In this document: piece by piece, positions 9,157 through 17,696 of the stretch
Numbering within the stretch: position 1 is the first letter of the stretch
Layout: every line of letters begins with the position of its first letter
Assembly (NCBI RefSeq): GCF_907164575.1
Contig: NZ_CAJQYY010000004.1
Location: 155,283 to 219,282, forward strand
Length of the DNA stretch: 64,000 nucleotides
Reading direction: 5' to 3'
From: Paraburkholderia gardini
Lineage (GTDB): Bacteria; Pseudomonadota; Gammaproteobacteria; Burkholderiales; Burkholderiaceae
Program-made: the position numbers and the translations under genes
Notes under the pieces: model-generated
Databases searched by the model: none
What the model saw: only the letters and a program-made list of their open reading frames with translations
What the model was told of the DNA's origin: nothing

Positions 9157-9819
9157 TTACGCGCCACGGACGACGATCGCGTGAACCCGGTAAGGGCCGT
9201 GCGCGCCAAGCACGATGGTCTGTTCGATATCGCCGGTACGCGAAGGCCCGGAGACGAAATTGACCGCACGCGGCAACTCGCCGCGCTCGGCCCGGATCAG
9301 GCTGAACGCATCCTCATGACCCGCGACTATGCGCGATGCTGGCACGATCGCGATATGCGTTTCCGGCAGCAGGCCCGCCGATGAATACGTCTGCGGTCCC
9401 GACAGCAGTACCAGCGTACCGGTTTCGGCCGTCGCGCAGAAGCAGTCCGTGATGCCGACGGGGTCGAGGTTCCCGGGCTTGCGAAATTCGACTGCGATGC
9501 CGGCGTCAGCCCACGCGAGTTCGCGCAGCGTCTCCCACGCGACGGCCTGCACCGGAAGGTTGCGCTCCAGCAGATAACGATGCGCTGCCGCGGGCACATC
9601 GCTCAACGTCGCGACTTCCTCGACGGTGGTCGACATCTTGCGTGCTTCATCGACAAAACGCGCGACGAGGTCATCCGGCATGGGCGGCCGCGGACCTTCG
9701 GGATGGCGCGCGAGATAGTCCGCGACGGCTTCGCGTTCGGACGCGGCAGGTTCGGCTGGACGGCCCTGCGCTGCGCGTATGCGAGCCAGAATGTTGCGAC
9801 GGGCAACCGGTGTGTCCAT
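9157..9819 (-). CDS. LUD-domain protein, orphan LutC-like
   Basis: The 220-residue protein has the LutC/YkgG fold: an N-terminal helix MDTPVARRNILARIRAAQ, the DCFCATAETGTLVLLSGPQ core and the terminal GPYRVHAIVVRG. LutC is the cofactor-poor subunit of the LutABC L-lactate oxidation complex. A complete lutABC operon lies 2.4 kb away at 12226-14940, so this is a second copy without lutA or lutB beside it. The two proteins share the core layout (ETGS/TVW and TGPSxTGDIE-like segments) but differ clearly. Upstream in-frame codons to 10056 overlap pncB antisense-free sequence and were excluded. Its partner is unknown. Confidence 0.85.
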   Translation of the reverse strand: MDTPVARRNILARIRAAQGRPAEPAASEREAVADYLARHPEGPRPPMPDDLVARFVDEARKMSTTVEEVATLSDVPAAAHRYLLERNLPVQAVAWETLRELAWADAGIAVEFRKPGNLDPVGITDCFCATAETGTLVLLSGPQTYSSAGLLPETHIAIVPASRIVAGHEDAFSLIRAERGELPRAVNFVSGPSRTGDIEQTIVLGAHGPYRVHAIVVRGA

Positions 9820-9931
9820 GTGCAATCCTCGTGACGATGACCATGACCTTGCGGTATCGGGAGAATTATACCGGCCGCCCCTCGCGCGAACACCTGGCCG
9901 GATGGCCGTGTTCGCGCACGTCGACGTTGCG

Positions 9932-11128
9932 TTACTTCGCGGCGTCTTCCTCGGGCGATTCGATGCCGAACACCTGGCGCAGATAGGCGAGATAGGCCCT
10001 GTCTTCGCACATGTTCTTGCCCGGCGAATCGGAGAGTTTCGCGACGGGCTGACCATTGCAGCGGACCATCTTGATCACGATCTGCAGCGGGTTATAGCCG
10101 AGATCGTTGGTGAGGTTCGTGCCGACGCCGAACGCGAGCTTGCAACGCCCGCGGAACCGTTCATACAGCTGGAGCACCTTCGGAATATCGAGCGCATCGG
10201 AGAACACGAGAACTTTCGTGCGCGGGTCGCAGCGGTTCGCCTCGTAGTGCTTCAGCAGGCGTTCGCCCCAGTCGAACGGATCGCCCGAATCGTGGCGCGC
10301 CCCGTCGAACAGCTTGCAGAAGTACATATCGAAGTCGCGCAGGAACGCCTGCATGCCGTACACGTCAGAGAGCGCAATACCCAGATCGCCGCGATATTCC
10401 TTCGCCCACATCTCAAAGCCGAAGATCTGCGAATCGCGCAGCCGCGGCCCCAGCGCCTGACAGGCCTGCAGGTACTCATGCGCCATCGTGCCGAGCGGCG
10501 TCAGGCCATGCTTGAGTGCGTAGAACACGTTGCTCGTGCCCGCGAACTGCTCGCCGAGACCGTCCTTCAGCGTGAGGATCACCTCTTCATGCCACTGCTT
10601 CGAGAAGCGGCGCCGCGTGCCGTAATCCGCGATCTTGCATTCGGAGAATTCCGGACGCGCGCCCAGCAGCTGGATCTTCTCGCGCAGACGCTCGCGCCCT
10701 TCCGTGTAATCCGGCTTTTGCTGCGTGTTGCGGAAATACACCTCGTTGACGATCGCGAGCATCGGAATCTCGAAGAGGATCGTATGCAGCCAGGGTCCCT
10801 TGATTTCGATGTCGATCTCGCCGTTTCCCTTCTCCGATGGCTTGATCGAAATGTATTTTTCGCTCAGATGGAAAAGCGCGAGAAACTCGATGAAGTCGCC
10901 CTTGATGAAACGCATGCGGCGCAGGTAATCGAGCTCGTCGTCGGTGAAATGCAGATGGCAGAGCTGACGGACCTCATCGCGGATTTCGTCGATATACGGC
11001 ACAAGATCGATGTTCGGCGTCCGGCAGCGAAATCTGTATTCCGCATTCGCAGCGGGAAAATGATGCAGAACGACCTGCATCATCGTGAACTTGTACAGAT
11101 CAGTATCGAGCAGCGAATTAATAATCAT
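9932..11128 (-). CDS. pncB: Nicotinate phosphoribosyltransferase
   Basis: PncB joins nicotinate to PRPP with ATP to make nicotinate mononucleotide in the NAD salvage pathway. The 398-residue protein begins [18 protein letters not shown], the standard N terminus. It contains the [22 protein letters not shown] segment, the [13 protein letters not shown] segment and the [12 protein letters not shown] phosphate-loop region, all diagnostic. The ATG at 11128 was chosen because the upstream reading frame to 11320 is arginine/glycine-rich filler. It is close to the normal family length of about 400. Confidence 0.96.
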   Translation of the reverse strand: MIINSLLDTDLYKFTMMQVVLHHFPAANAEYRFRCRTPNIDLVPYIDEIRDEVRQLCHLHFTDDELDYLRRMRFIKGDFIEFLALFHLSEKYISIKPSEKGNGEIDIEIKGPWLHTILFEIPMLAIVNEVYFRNTQQKPDYTEGRERLREKIQLLGARPEFSECKIADYGTRRRFSKQWHEEVILTLKDGLGEQFAGTSNVFYALKHGLTPLGTMAHEYLQACQALGPRLRDSQIFGFEMWAKEYRGDLGIALSDVYGMQAFLRDFDMYFCKLFDGARHDSGDPFDWGERLLKHYEANRCDPRTKVLVFSDALDIPKVLQLYERFRGRCKLAFGVGTNLTNDLGYNPLQIVIKMVRCNGQPVAKLSDSPGKNMCEDRAYLAYLRQVFGIESPEEDAAK

Positions 11129-11442
11129 GTTGTGCAAGCCGGACTGCCAATAATCGGAGATGGCCGCAGGAGGCACCTCGTAACCCGGATGCCCCGAACG
11201 GACCGACCTGTCGCATGTTACCCGAATGCGCGCCGCCACACGGGCCGAAGGGCCTCTGCCGGATGGCCAGCGTCCGGCCGCCAGGGTGGGCTCGCGCCAG
11301 CAACAGCCGCCGCGCTCCATAAACTAATCACGAAACGATATAAACCCCCATTGACCGCCAGCCTATACGGCTCTTGACCTTACGCTACAATAGCGGTTTT
11401 GGCGTTTCGCCTCCCCAGATACCGCATGCAGGAGCTGCCTGA
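11129..11442. other. Intergenic region between divergent pncB and fdxA
   Basis: The 314 bases hold the promoters of both genes but no open frame I trust. A TACAAT at 11386-11391, about 50 bases before fdxA, looks like a -10 box. The TTGACC at 11374-11379 is too close to be its -35, so I do not call a full promoter. Confidence 0.5.
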
Positions 11443-11766
11443 ATGACTCACGTTGTGACCGAAAGCTGCATCAAGTGCCGCTATACCGACTGCGTCGATG
11501 TGTGCCCGGTGGACTGCTTTCGCGAAGGTCCCAACTTCCTCGCGATCGATCCCGATGAGTGCATCGACTGTGCTGTTTGCGTCGCCGAATGCCCGGTGAA
11601 CGCGATCTATGCCGAAGAAGACGTGCCGGGCGACCAGCAGGATTTCATCCCCCTGAACGCCGATCTCGCGAAGGGCTGGCCGAGCATCACGAAGACCAAA
11701 ACGCCGCTGCCGGAAGCCGACGACTTCAAGGACGTGAAAGAAAAGCTGGCGATGCTCGAGCGTTGA
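11443..11766 (+). CDS. fdxA: 7Fe-8S ferredoxin FdxA
   Basis: The 107-residue ferredoxin begins [26 protein letters not shown] and contains [17 protein letters not shown]. The first cluster region has the shortened CxxCxxxxxxxCxxxCP pattern of 3Fe-4S/4Fe-4S proteins, and the second is a regular CxxCxxCxxxCP. It is a low-potential electron carrier of the Azotobacter FdI type in the cytosol, at the usual length. The gene stands alone between pncB (divergent) and the tRNA-Asn pair. Confidence 0.95.
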   Translation: MTHVVTESCIKCRYTDCVDVCPVDCFREGPNFLAIDPDECIDCAVCVAECPVNAIYAEEDVPGDQQDFIPLNADLAKGWPSITKTKTPLPEADDFKDVKEKLAMLER

Positions 11767-11839
11767 GCGGCGCGGGTCTGCGCCCCGGAGCGCCGCGCGC
11801 CACGTGCAGCGGAAGCACAATCGGGGTGAGCAAAAGCTA

Positions 11840-11868
11840 TTGACAGGCCCTGAAGCACCCCATACAAT
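11840..11868 (+). promoter_or_regulatory. Sigma-70 promoter of the tRNA-Asn genes
   Basis: TTGACA (11840-11845) and TACAAT (11863-11868) are separated by exactly 17 bases, placing the start of transcription near 11875, about 16 bases before the first tRNA. This is one of the two best consensus promoters in the window. Confidence 0.85.
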
Positions 11869-11890
11869 TTCGCTTCTCTGCTGTTGTTGT

Positions 11891-11966
11891 TCCCCGATAG
11901 CTCAGTTGGTAGAGCGCCGGACTGTTAATCCGTAGGTCCCTGGTTCGAGCCCAGGTCGGGGAGCCA
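11891..11966 (+). tRNA. tRNA-Asn (GTT), copy 1
   Basis: The 76-base gene folds as a cloverleaf: acceptor TCCCCGA pairs with TCGGGGA, the T arm is CCTGGTTCGAGCCCAGG, the anticodon loop CTGTTAA carries GTT and CCA is encoded at the 3' end. It is identical to the copy at 12044. Confidence 0.98.
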
Positions 11967-11980
11967 AGAAATTGCAAAGG

Positions 11981-12005
11981 CCCGTTAGCCATAACGGGCT
12001 TTTTT
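11981..12005 (+). terminator. Hairpin after first tRNA-Asn
   Basis: CCCGTTA (11981-11987) pairs with TAACGGG (11992-11998) and is followed by CT and a T-run. It may be read through to the second tRNA copy, which has no obvious promoter of its own. Confidence 0.75.
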
Positions 12006-12043
12006 ACGTAAAGTAGCACCGCAGCAGCAAGTTGCATTGTTGT

Positions 12044-12119
12044 TCCCCGATAGCTCAGTTGGTAGAGCGCCGGACTGTTAATCCGTAGGTCCCTGGTTCG
12101 AGCCCAGGTCGGGGAGCCA
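12044..12119 (+). tRNA. tRNA-Asn (GTT), copy 2
   Basis: This copy is base-for-base identical to the one at 11891-11966, including the encoded CCA. About ten bases before each copy are also nearly the same (TGTTGTTCCCCG), which points to tandem duplication. Confidence 0.98.
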
Positions 12120-12128
12120 GAATTCGAA

Positions 12129-12153
12129 GGCCCGCATTTTTGCGGGCCTTTTT
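12129..12153 (+). terminator. Terminator after second tRNA-Asn
   Basis: GGCCCGCA (12129-12136) pairs with TGCGGGCC (12141-12148) over a short T loop and is followed by a T-run. Confidence 0.85.
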
Positions 12154-12188
12154 GTTTTCTGTTTCTGCACTCCTCTTTTGCCTTCCGT

Positions 12189-12217
12189 GCTTTACGCAGC
12201 CACCGGTTGCGTAAAGC
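12189..12217 (-). terminator. Hairpin at the 3' end of the lut operon
   Basis: GCTTTACGCA (12189-12198) and TGCGTAAAGC (12208-12217) form a perfect 10-base inverted repeat with a 9-base loop, starting 8 bases past the lutC stop. No T-run follows on the minus strand, so it may stabilise the mRNA end or act with Rho rather than terminate by itself. Confidence 0.5.
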
Positions 12218-12225
12218 CGGAACGA

Positions 12226-12825
12226 TCAGCCCTGCGCATTCCCCCCGAGCCATACCACCGTCAGCGACCGCACGCCCTGCGCGCCGCGGATCAGCACGCC
12301 TTCGATATCCGCCGTCGCCGACGGGCCGGTCACGAGCACCGCGTAGCGCGCATCGCGAAAATCCGGCCGACGGTAGACGTCCTGCAAGCCATCGACGATC
12401 CGCGTCGGGTCGAGCAGCACGACGAGATGCTGCGCCAGATAGCCCAGCGCGTTCACCACGTACTCTTTCTCGCTGAACCAGACCGAGCCGGTTTCCGCGA
12501 CGCCGAAGCGCGCCCTCACGACGCCCACGTCGACGTCCTCCAGCGAAGCCGGCGGCGTGTCCGGGTTCATCGCACGCGTGCCCTGCACTTCGGACGTTGC
12601 GCTGCAGATCACCGCGTCGGCGCCGAAACGCGCGTCGAGCAGCGCGCGCACGTCCGCGGCCGTTGCCGCCTCGACGCAGGTTCCACCCATCAAGCCAAGC
12701 GCCGCGGTGAAACGCTCGCGCAGGTCGCCGCCGGGCGAAGCGAACAGCGGCACATCGGGTCGCGGCCGACCCGCGGGCTGCGCCGCGCGCACCCTCGCGA
12801 GGAAATCGTCACGCGTTGCCATCAC
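12226..12825 (-). CDS. lutC: L-lactate utilization protein LutC
   Basis: The 199-residue LUD-domain protein is the third gene of a lutABC operon, whose products oxidise L-lactate to pyruvate at the membrane. Typical features are the N-terminal MMATRDDFLARVRAAQ helix, the ETGSVWFSEKEYV segment and the TGPSATADIEGVLIRGAQG C terminus. Its start lies 17 bases inside the 3' end of lutB, so translation is coupled. A hairpin follows its stop. Confidence 0.93.
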   Translation of the reverse strand: MMATRDDFLARVRAAQPAGRPRPDVPLFASPGGDLRERFTAALGLMGGTCVEAATAADVRALLDARFGADAVICSATSEVQGTRAMNPDTPPASLEDVDVGVVRARFGVAETGSVWFSEKEYVVNALGYLAQHLVVLLDPTRIVDGLQDVYRRPDFRDARYAVLVTGPSATADIEGVLIRGAQGVRSLTVVWLGGNAQG

Positions 12826-14200
12826 GGCCTCCGCGATTCTTTTTGTACCACTCGTGGAAAGTCATGGCCGGCGCGTCCGGCAATTCGCGTTGCCGGCCCC
12901 AGATGTTGAGCGGGTTATACAGCACGAAATTCGGCAGGCGCTTCAGCGCGCCGCCCAGCGACGCGATCGTCGCGCGATACAGCGTCGGGCTCGCGAGGAG
13001 CCGCCCCGCCATTTTCAGCACTTCCTTCTTCACGAACGGCACTTCGTGGCGCACCGCGATCACTTCGCGCCACTTGTAGATCTGCTCGTGGATATTGATC
13101 TTCACCGGACACACGTTCGTGCAGCTGCCATTCAGTGTCGACGCGAACGGCAGCGCGCTATAGCGCTTCAGGTCGAACGTCGGGTTGATGATCGCGCCGA
13201 TCGGCCCCGAATACGTGCCGCCATACGAGAGCCCGCCGCTGCGCCGGTACACCGGACACGTATTCATGCAGGCGCCGCAGCGGATGCACTTGAGCGAGTA
13301 CCAGAAGTCCTCCATCGCGAGCCGCTCGATACGGCCGTGGTCGACGAGGATGAAATGCATCTCCGTGCCGGGCCGCGGTGCGCGAAAGTGCGACGTGTAC
13401 TGCGTGATCGGCGAGCCCAGTGCACTGCGCGAGAGCATCCGCACGAATACGCCAAGATCGGCAATCCGCGGAATGATTTTCTCGATGCCGATCGAAGCGA
13501 TATGCAGCGGCGGCACATTGGCCGACAGGTCCGCATTGCCCTCGTTCGTGCAGACGACCACTGTGCCCGTCTCCGCAATCGCGAAATTGCAGCCGGTCAT
13601 GCCGGCGGTCTTCTCGCGCACGAAATACGGGCGCGTGTCCATGCGCTGGCTTTCGGCGAGATAGTGAATGTCGCTGTTCTTCGGATCGGTGCCGATCGTG
13701 CGGCCGAACAGTTCCGCCACGTCGCCGCGCAGCTTGTGGACCGCCGGCACGACCATGTGGCTCGGGTCCTGGTGATCGAGTTGCTGGATGCGCTCGCCGA
13801 GATCCGTTTCCATCACCGTGATGCCGCGCGGCTCCAGATAGTCGCGCATCGCGCATTCGTCGGTGAGCATCGACTTGCTCTTGACGAGCGCCGTCATGCC
13901 ACGCTCCGACATGAGCCGGTAGACGATCTCGTTGTGCTCTTCCGCGTTCGCCGCCCAGTGAACCACGACGCCGTTGGCCCCGGCCGCATCCGCGAACTGC
14001 TCGAGATACGACGACAGATGCGACAGTGCGTGTTCCTTGATGCCCGAGGCGAGTTCGCGCATCGTCTCCCATTCGGCGATGCCGTGCGCCTGCGCATCGC
14101 GCTTCTGGCGCAAATCCCACAGCCGTTTGTCGTGAAACGCGACGTGATCCGCTTTCGCGATGAATTCGCCGGCCGCTTTCGCGTGATCGATACGCTTCAT
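12809..14200 (-). CDS. lutB: L-lactate utilization iron-sulfur protein LutB
   Basis: The 463-residue protein has an N-terminal LUD domain (with KSKSMLTDECAMRDYLEPRG and GCNFAIAETGTVVVCTNEGN) and a C-terminal ferredoxin-like part. The latter holds CIRCGACMNTCPVYR and CTNVCPVKI, which should bind two 4Fe-4S clusters. LutB passes electrons within the LutABC lactate dehydrogenase complex. The ATG at 14200 overlaps the lutA stop by four bases and gives the standard N terminus; the open frame upstream of it is the lutA antisense-free region and was excluded. At 463 residues it is near the Bacillus LutB length. Confidence 0.94.
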   Translation of the reverse strand: MKRIDHAKAAGEFIAKADHVAFHDKRLWDLRQKRDAQAHGIAEWETMRELASGIKEHALSHLSSYLEQFADAAGANGVVVHWAANAEEHNEIVYRLMSERGMTALVKSKSMLTDECAMRDYLEPRGITVMETDLGERIQQLDHQDPSHMVVPAVHKLRGDVAELFGRTIGTDPKNSDIHYLAESQRMDTRPYFVREKTAGMTGCNFAIAETGTVVVCTNEGNADLSANVPPLHIASIGIEKIIPRIADLGVFVRMLSRSALGSPITQYTSHFRAPRPGTEMHFILVDHGRIERLAMEDFWYSLKCIRCGACMNTCPVYRRSGGLSYGGTYSGPIGAIINPTFDLKRYSALPFASTLNGSCTNVCPVKINIHEQIYKWREVIAVRHEVPFVKKEVLKMAGRLLASPTLYRATIASLGGALKRLPNFVLYNPLNIWGRQRELPDAPAMTFHEWYKKNRGGRDGNA

Positions 14201-14940
14201 TCGCGTGCTCCGTTCAGCACCTGCGCAATATGGATGAAGCGGGCGTCCGCCTTCATCCGCTCGGCGCAGCCCTGTTGATGCATCAGACACGACATGTCGC
14301 CCGACACGATGTACTGCGCGCCCGCATCCAGATGATCGCGCACCTTGTCCTGCCCCATGCGGACCGAGACGGCCTCTTCGGTCACCGAGAACGTGCCGCC
14401 GAAACCGCAGCATTCGTCGGGTCGCGCGGGGCTCACGAACTCGATGCCCTTCACGCCCTGCAGCAGCGTGCGCGATTTCGAGAACGGCATGCCGGCGATC
14501 TCCGAAACCGATCCCTGATGCAGATGCCGCAACGCGCTGCAACTGTTGTGCAACCCGACGCGGTGCGGAAACTCCGCCCACGGAAATTCCCGCACGCCGA
14601 CTACGTCATGCAGGAACTCGACAAGCTCCCAGGCACTGGCCCGCACCTTCGAGACTTCGCCAGTCTGCTCGATGGCGGTGAAATGCTCGCGCACGTGGTG
14701 AGTGCAGCTCGCCGACGGTCCGACGATGTAGTCGTAGCCCGCGAAATTGCGGGCGAACACGCGCTCGGTGCCGGCCGCGTCGACCTGCGCGCCGCTGTTG
14801 CCCATGGGCTGACCGCAGCAGGTCTGGTCCTGCGGATAGTCGACGTCGATGCCGAAACGCTCTAGCAGTTCGAGCGTCGCAATGCCGACTTCCGGGTAGA
14901 ACGCATCGATGAAACAGGGGATGAACAGCGCGACTTTCAT
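14197..14940 (-). CDS. lutA: L-lactate utilization protein LutA
   Basis: The 247-residue protein has two cysteine-rich CCG domains: CGQP preceded by QTCCG in the first half and DECCGFGGTFSV in the second. It starts MKVALFIPCFIDAFYPEVG. This is the glycolate-oxidase iron-sulfur-subunit-like component of the lactate oxidation complex. It is the first gene of lutABC on the minus strand; the promoter and operator at 15017-15060 lie about 80-120 bases upstream. The start at 14940 was chosen because the preceding frame to 15126 crosses the promoter. Confidence 0.94.
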   Translation of the reverse strand: MKVALFIPCFIDAFYPEVGIATLELLERFGIDVDYPQDQTCCGQPMGNSGAQVDAAGTERVFARNFAGYDYIVGPSASCTHHVREHFTAIEQTGEVSKVRASAWELVEFLHDVVGVREFPWAEFPHRVGLHNSCSALRHLHQGSVSEIAGMPFSKSRTLLQGVKGIEFVSPARPDECCGFGGTFSVTEEAVSVRMGQDKVRDHLDAGAQYIVSGDMSCLMHQQGCAERMKADARFIHIAQVLNGARE

Positions 14941-15016
14941 GGGTAAACCAGACGGGTTATAGGGGACGTCGTGCGACGGCGATGCGGAATTCACACACCT
15001 GTCGCTATTGGTAAAG

Positions 15017-15030
15017 TTGGTCTGACCATC
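15017..15030. promoter_or_regulatory. GntR (LldR/PdhR-type) operator at lut promoter
   Basis: TTGGTCTGACCATC contains the palindrome TGGT-N3-ACCA (15018-15028), the core recognised by FadR-subfamily GntR repressors such as LldR and PdhR. It lies immediately downstream of the lut -10 box, over the expected transcription start, as a repressor site should. No gntR gene is in the window. Confidence 0.65.
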
Positions 15031-15031
15031 A

Positions 15032-15060
15032 AATATAAAAGGGACGCAAGGCGCTGTCAA
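15032..15060 (-). promoter_or_regulatory. Sigma-70 promoter of lutABC
   Basis: On the minus strand TTGACA (15055-15060) and TATATT (15032-15037) are separated by exactly 17 bases. Transcription should start near 15025 and run leftward into lutA. Confidence 0.8.
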
Positions 15061-15117
15061 ACCTCGTCCGCACGCCGACCTGCCGGTATACGATGGCGGT
15101 TTTCTGATGGAATTGCG

Positions 15118-15606
15118 ATGACACATACATTGTTGCGGGCGTCGTTCATGGCCGTGTCAGCGGCATGGCTGGCCGGGGTCGCGCCGCTCGCGCACAGCGA
15201 GGAAGTCGGGAGCGTCAATACGAACTTCCATCTGACGGGCTCCGATCGCGTGGTGGTCGAGGCGTATGACGATCCGGACGTGGCCGGCATCACCTGCTAC
15301 GTGTCGCGGGCGCGCACGGGCGGCATCAAGGGGACGCTTGGCATCGCGGAAGATCCGACCGAGGCGTCGATTGCCTGCCGGCAGGTCGGCGCGATCCACT
15401 TCAACGGGCCGCTCAGGCAGCAGTCGGACGTGTTTTCCGAACGCATGTCGCTGGTCTTCAAGACGCTGCACGTGGTGCGGGTCGTCGATCCGAAGCGCAA
15501 TACGCTCGTGTATCTGACGTACAGCGACCGCGTCGCCACGGGCAGCGCGAAAAACAGCGTCACAGCCGTACCGATGCCGGCCGGCACGACAATTCCGGTG
15601 AAGTAA
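15118..15606 (+). CDS. creA: CreA family periplasmic protein
   Basis: The 162-residue product starts with a signal peptide (hydrophobic residues 5-26, cleavage likely after AHS/AEE region) and continues EEVGSVNTNFHLTGSDRVVVEAYDDPDVAGITCYVSRARTGG in short blocks that identify the CreA family; the conserved ADPTEASIACRQVG-like and RMSLVFKTLHVVR parts follow. CreA's biochemical role is not established. It is divergent from lutABC. The ATG at 15118 was chosen because it begins the signal peptide; the frame is open further upstream into the lut promoter. Confidence 0.88.
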   Translation: MTHTLLRASFMAVSAAWLAGVAPLAHSEEVGSVNTNFHLTGSDRVVVEAYDDPDVAGITCYVSRARTGGIKGTLGIAEDPTEASIACRQVGAIHFNGPLRQQSDVFSERMSLVFKTLHVVRVVDPKRNTLVYLTYSDRVATGSAKNSVTAVPMPAGTTIPVK

Positions 15607-15666
15607 CAAGTCGGCCCATCGAATGGACGCTCGCGCTAGACTGACGGGTCCAGCTGGACTTTTCCC

Positions 15667-16506
15667 ATGACTTCGACCGGTTCTTCCACCCGCTTTCGCG
15701 ATTCCCCCCGCTACTGGCGCACGCCGCTCATCCCCGGTGCGGAGATGCTCACGGCCGAGTATTACGATCAGGCGTTCACGCCGCACTGGCACGACGCGTA
15801 CGCGATTCCGGTGATCGAAGCGGGCGCGGAAACCTACCGTTATCGCGGGTCGACCCATGTCGCCGAGGCCGGCAGCGTGCCGGTCATCAATCCTGGCGAG
15901 CTGCACACTGGCTCCCGGGCCGTCGATGCGGGCTGGCGCTACCGCGTGATGTACGCGCCGGTCGACTTCCTCCAGAGAATCGCCGACGACCTCGCCGGCA
16001 GGCCGCAACCGTTGCCGTGGTTCGATCCAGGCGTGATTCGCGATCGCGATCTCGCGTACCGCCTGCGGCACGCGCATCAACTGATGGAAGCCGGCGACGA
16101 CCTGCTCGCGGCCGAAACCGCGATGATCGACGCATTGTCGACGCTGCTCGCCCGCTACGGCAGCACGCAGCCCGAAACGCAAAGAATCGCGGCGAACGAT
16201 CCGCGCGTCGCGAGGATGCAGGCACAACTGGGCGCCGACCTCGCGGCGCCGGTGCAACTGTCGGATCTGGCGGGCGCCGTCGGGTTGTCGCCCTTTCACG
16301 CCGCGCGGCTCTTCGCGCAGGCGACGGGCATGCCGCCCCACGCGTGGCGCAACCAGATCCGCCTGCAACGCGCGCTGGGACCCCTGCGGGCGGGTGCCTC
16401 GGTCGCGGACGTCGCCGCCGCCAGCGGCTTCGCCGACCAGAGCCATTTCACACGCCATTTCCGGCGCATGTTCGGCGTGCCGCCGGGGCGCTGGCAGTCG
16501 GCATAA
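15667..16506 (+). CDS. AraC-family transcriptional regulator (cupin type)
   Basis: The 279-residue protein has an N-terminal cupin sensor domain (PHWHDAYAIPVIEAG with metal/ligand His residues, then NPGELHTGS) and a C-terminal double helix-turn-helix. The latter has VQLSDLAGAVGLSPFHAARLFAQATG and VADVAAASGFADQSHFTRHFRRMFGVPPG. This architecture is common for regulators sitting next to the exporter they control. azlC and azlD follow in the same direction 135 bases downstream, so control of azlCD is a reasonable inference. Confidence 0.88.
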   Translation: MTSTGSSTRFRDSPRYWRTPLIPGAEMLTAEYYDQAFTPHWHDAYAIPVIEAGAETYRYRGSTHVAEAGSVPVINPGELHTGSRAVDAGWRYRVMYAPVDFLQRIADDLAGRPQPLPWFDPGVIRDRDLAYRLRHAHQLMEAGDDLLAAETAMIDALSTLLARYGSTQPETQRIAANDPRVARMQAQLGADLAAPVQLSDLAGAVGLSPFHAARLFAQATGMPPHAWRNQIRLQRALGPLRAGASVADVAAASGFADQSHFTRHFRRMFGVPPGRWQSA

Positions 16507-16626
16507 GTGGCCCGGATGGCGTCCGGCACGCCTGCCCCCTTGCTCAACGCGGCCTGGAACCCGGAACGCCGCCCGTAGCAAGAACGTACAAGCCCATTTC
16601 GCCCAGGACGACTACGCTCCGTGTTC

Positions 16627-16633
16627 AAAGGAG
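16627..16633 (+). promoter_or_regulatory. Ribosome binding site deciding the azlC start
   Basis: AAAGGAG at 16627-16633 lies 8 bases before TTG at 16642. A GTG at 16621 in the same frame has no such site and is itself just upstream of the AAAGGAG, so the TTG is the better start. Confidence 0.7.
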
Positions 16634-16641
16634 AAGTCAGA

Positions 16642-17376
16642 TTGAGCCAGTCCAGCCATTTCAGTGAATTCGTCGCGGGGGCCCGCGACACGATCCCCAT
16701 GATGGTCGGCGCCGCGCCGTTCGGCGTCATTTTCGGCACGCTCGTCACATCGGGGCCGCTGCACCTGTGGCATGGGCAGCTGATGTCGCTCGCCGTGTTC
16801 GCCGGGTCGGCGCAGTTCATCGCGGTCGGTCTCATGGCGGGCAATGCGAGCTTCATCGTGCTGTGGGCGACGACGTTCGTCGTGAACCTGCGCCACGTCC
16901 TCTACAGCGCGACGCTCGCACCGTACGTCGCGCACCTGCCGCTGCGCTGGCGCGTCGTGCTCGGCGGCCTGCTCACCGACGAAGTGTTCGCCGTCGCGTG
17001 GACGCACTACCGGCGTCACGCGCCAGGCGAGATCGGCCCATGGCATTTCCTGGGCTCCGGCGTCTCGATGTACGTCAACTGGCAAATCTGGACGCTCGCG
17101 GGCCTGCTGTTCGGCGCGGCGTTTCCCGGCCTGCAGTCCCTCGGGCTCGATTTCGCGATGGTCGCGACGTTCATCGCGATCGTCGTGCCGCAGCTCATCG
17201 CGTTCCGCTACATCGCCGCAGCCGCGACCGCGGGCGCGCTCGCCTTTTTCTGGCAGGGCTGGCCGTACAAGCTCGGTCTGCTCGGCGCCGTGATCGCGGG
17301 TGTCGCGATCGGCGTGGCGCTGTCGCGGCCGGAAATGCAGCGCGCGCGCCGACGCACCGCGGAGGCCTCGCAATGA
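16642..17376 (+). CDS. azlC: AzlC family branched-chain amino acid exporter subunit
   Basis: The 244-residue membrane protein (from a TTG start) has about seven to eight hydrophobic segments and the family blocks GARDTIPMMVGAAPFGVIFGTL and AVFAGSAQFIAVGLM, plus NLRHVLYSATLAPY and LTDEVFAV. With AzlD it forms a two-subunit permease that exports branched-chain amino acids or related compounds. The stop overlaps the azlD start by four bases (ATGA). The AraC-type gene directly upstream may control it. Confidence 0.92.
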   Translation: MSQSSHFSEFVAGARDTIPMMVGAAPFGVIFGTLVTSGPLHLWHGQLMSLAVFAGSAQFIAVGLMAGNASFIVLWATTFVVNLRHVLYSATLAPYVAHLPLRWRVVLGGLLTDEVFAVAWTHYRRHAPGEIGPWHFLGSGVSMYVNWQIWTLAGLLFGAAFPGLQSLGLDFAMVATFIAIVVPQLIAFRYIAAAATAGALAFFWQGWPYKLGLLGAVIAGVAIGVALSRPEMQRARRRTAEASQ

Positions 17377-17696
17377 GCTACGTCCTGGTCATTCTCGGCA
17401 TGGCGCTGATCACCTGGCTCATTCGCACGACGGTTTTCATCGTCGGCGACCGGCTGGTGTTTCCGCCGCTCGTGCGCACCGCGCTCGGGTTCGTGCCGGT
17501 CACCGTCCTGACCGCCATCATCGTGCCGATGGCGGTGTCGCCTCATGGCGGCGGCGCGGAACTGACATGGCGCAATCCGCAACTGGTCGGCGCATTGGCT
17601 GCCGTCCTGGTGAGCGCGCTCACGCGCCGGCCGCTCCTGACGATCGCTGTCGGGCTGGCCGTCTTCTTTTTGTGGCAAGGCGTCGTGCTGAGGTAG
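17373..17696 (+). CDS. azlD: AzlD family transporter subunit
   Basis: The 107-residue protein has three to four transmembrane segments and the family blocks MALITWLIRTTVFIVGDRL and LGFVPVTVLTAIIVPMAV. It is the small partner of AzlC and starts inside the azlC stop codon, so the two are translationally coupled. The length is normal for AzlD. Confidence 0.92.
   Translation: MSYVLVILGMALITWLIRTTVFIVGDRLVFPPLVRTALGFVPVTVLTAIIVPMAVSPHGGGAELTWRNPQLVGALAAVLVSALTRRPLLTIAVGLAVFFLWQGVVLR

Noticed and set aside
11374..11391. TTGACC and TACAAT as fdxA promoter
   Set aside because: Only six bases separate the boxes; not a workable -35/-10 pair.
11837..12253. Minus-strand frame encoding GSPTWARTRDLRINSPALYQLSYRGTT twice
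   Set aside because: This is the well-known false translation of tRNA genes on the opposite strand; here it is produced by the two tRNA-Asn copies.
12557..14278. Plus-strand 573-codon frame opposite lutB
   Set aside because: Shadow of lutB, which has both iron-sulfur motifs and a correct operon context.
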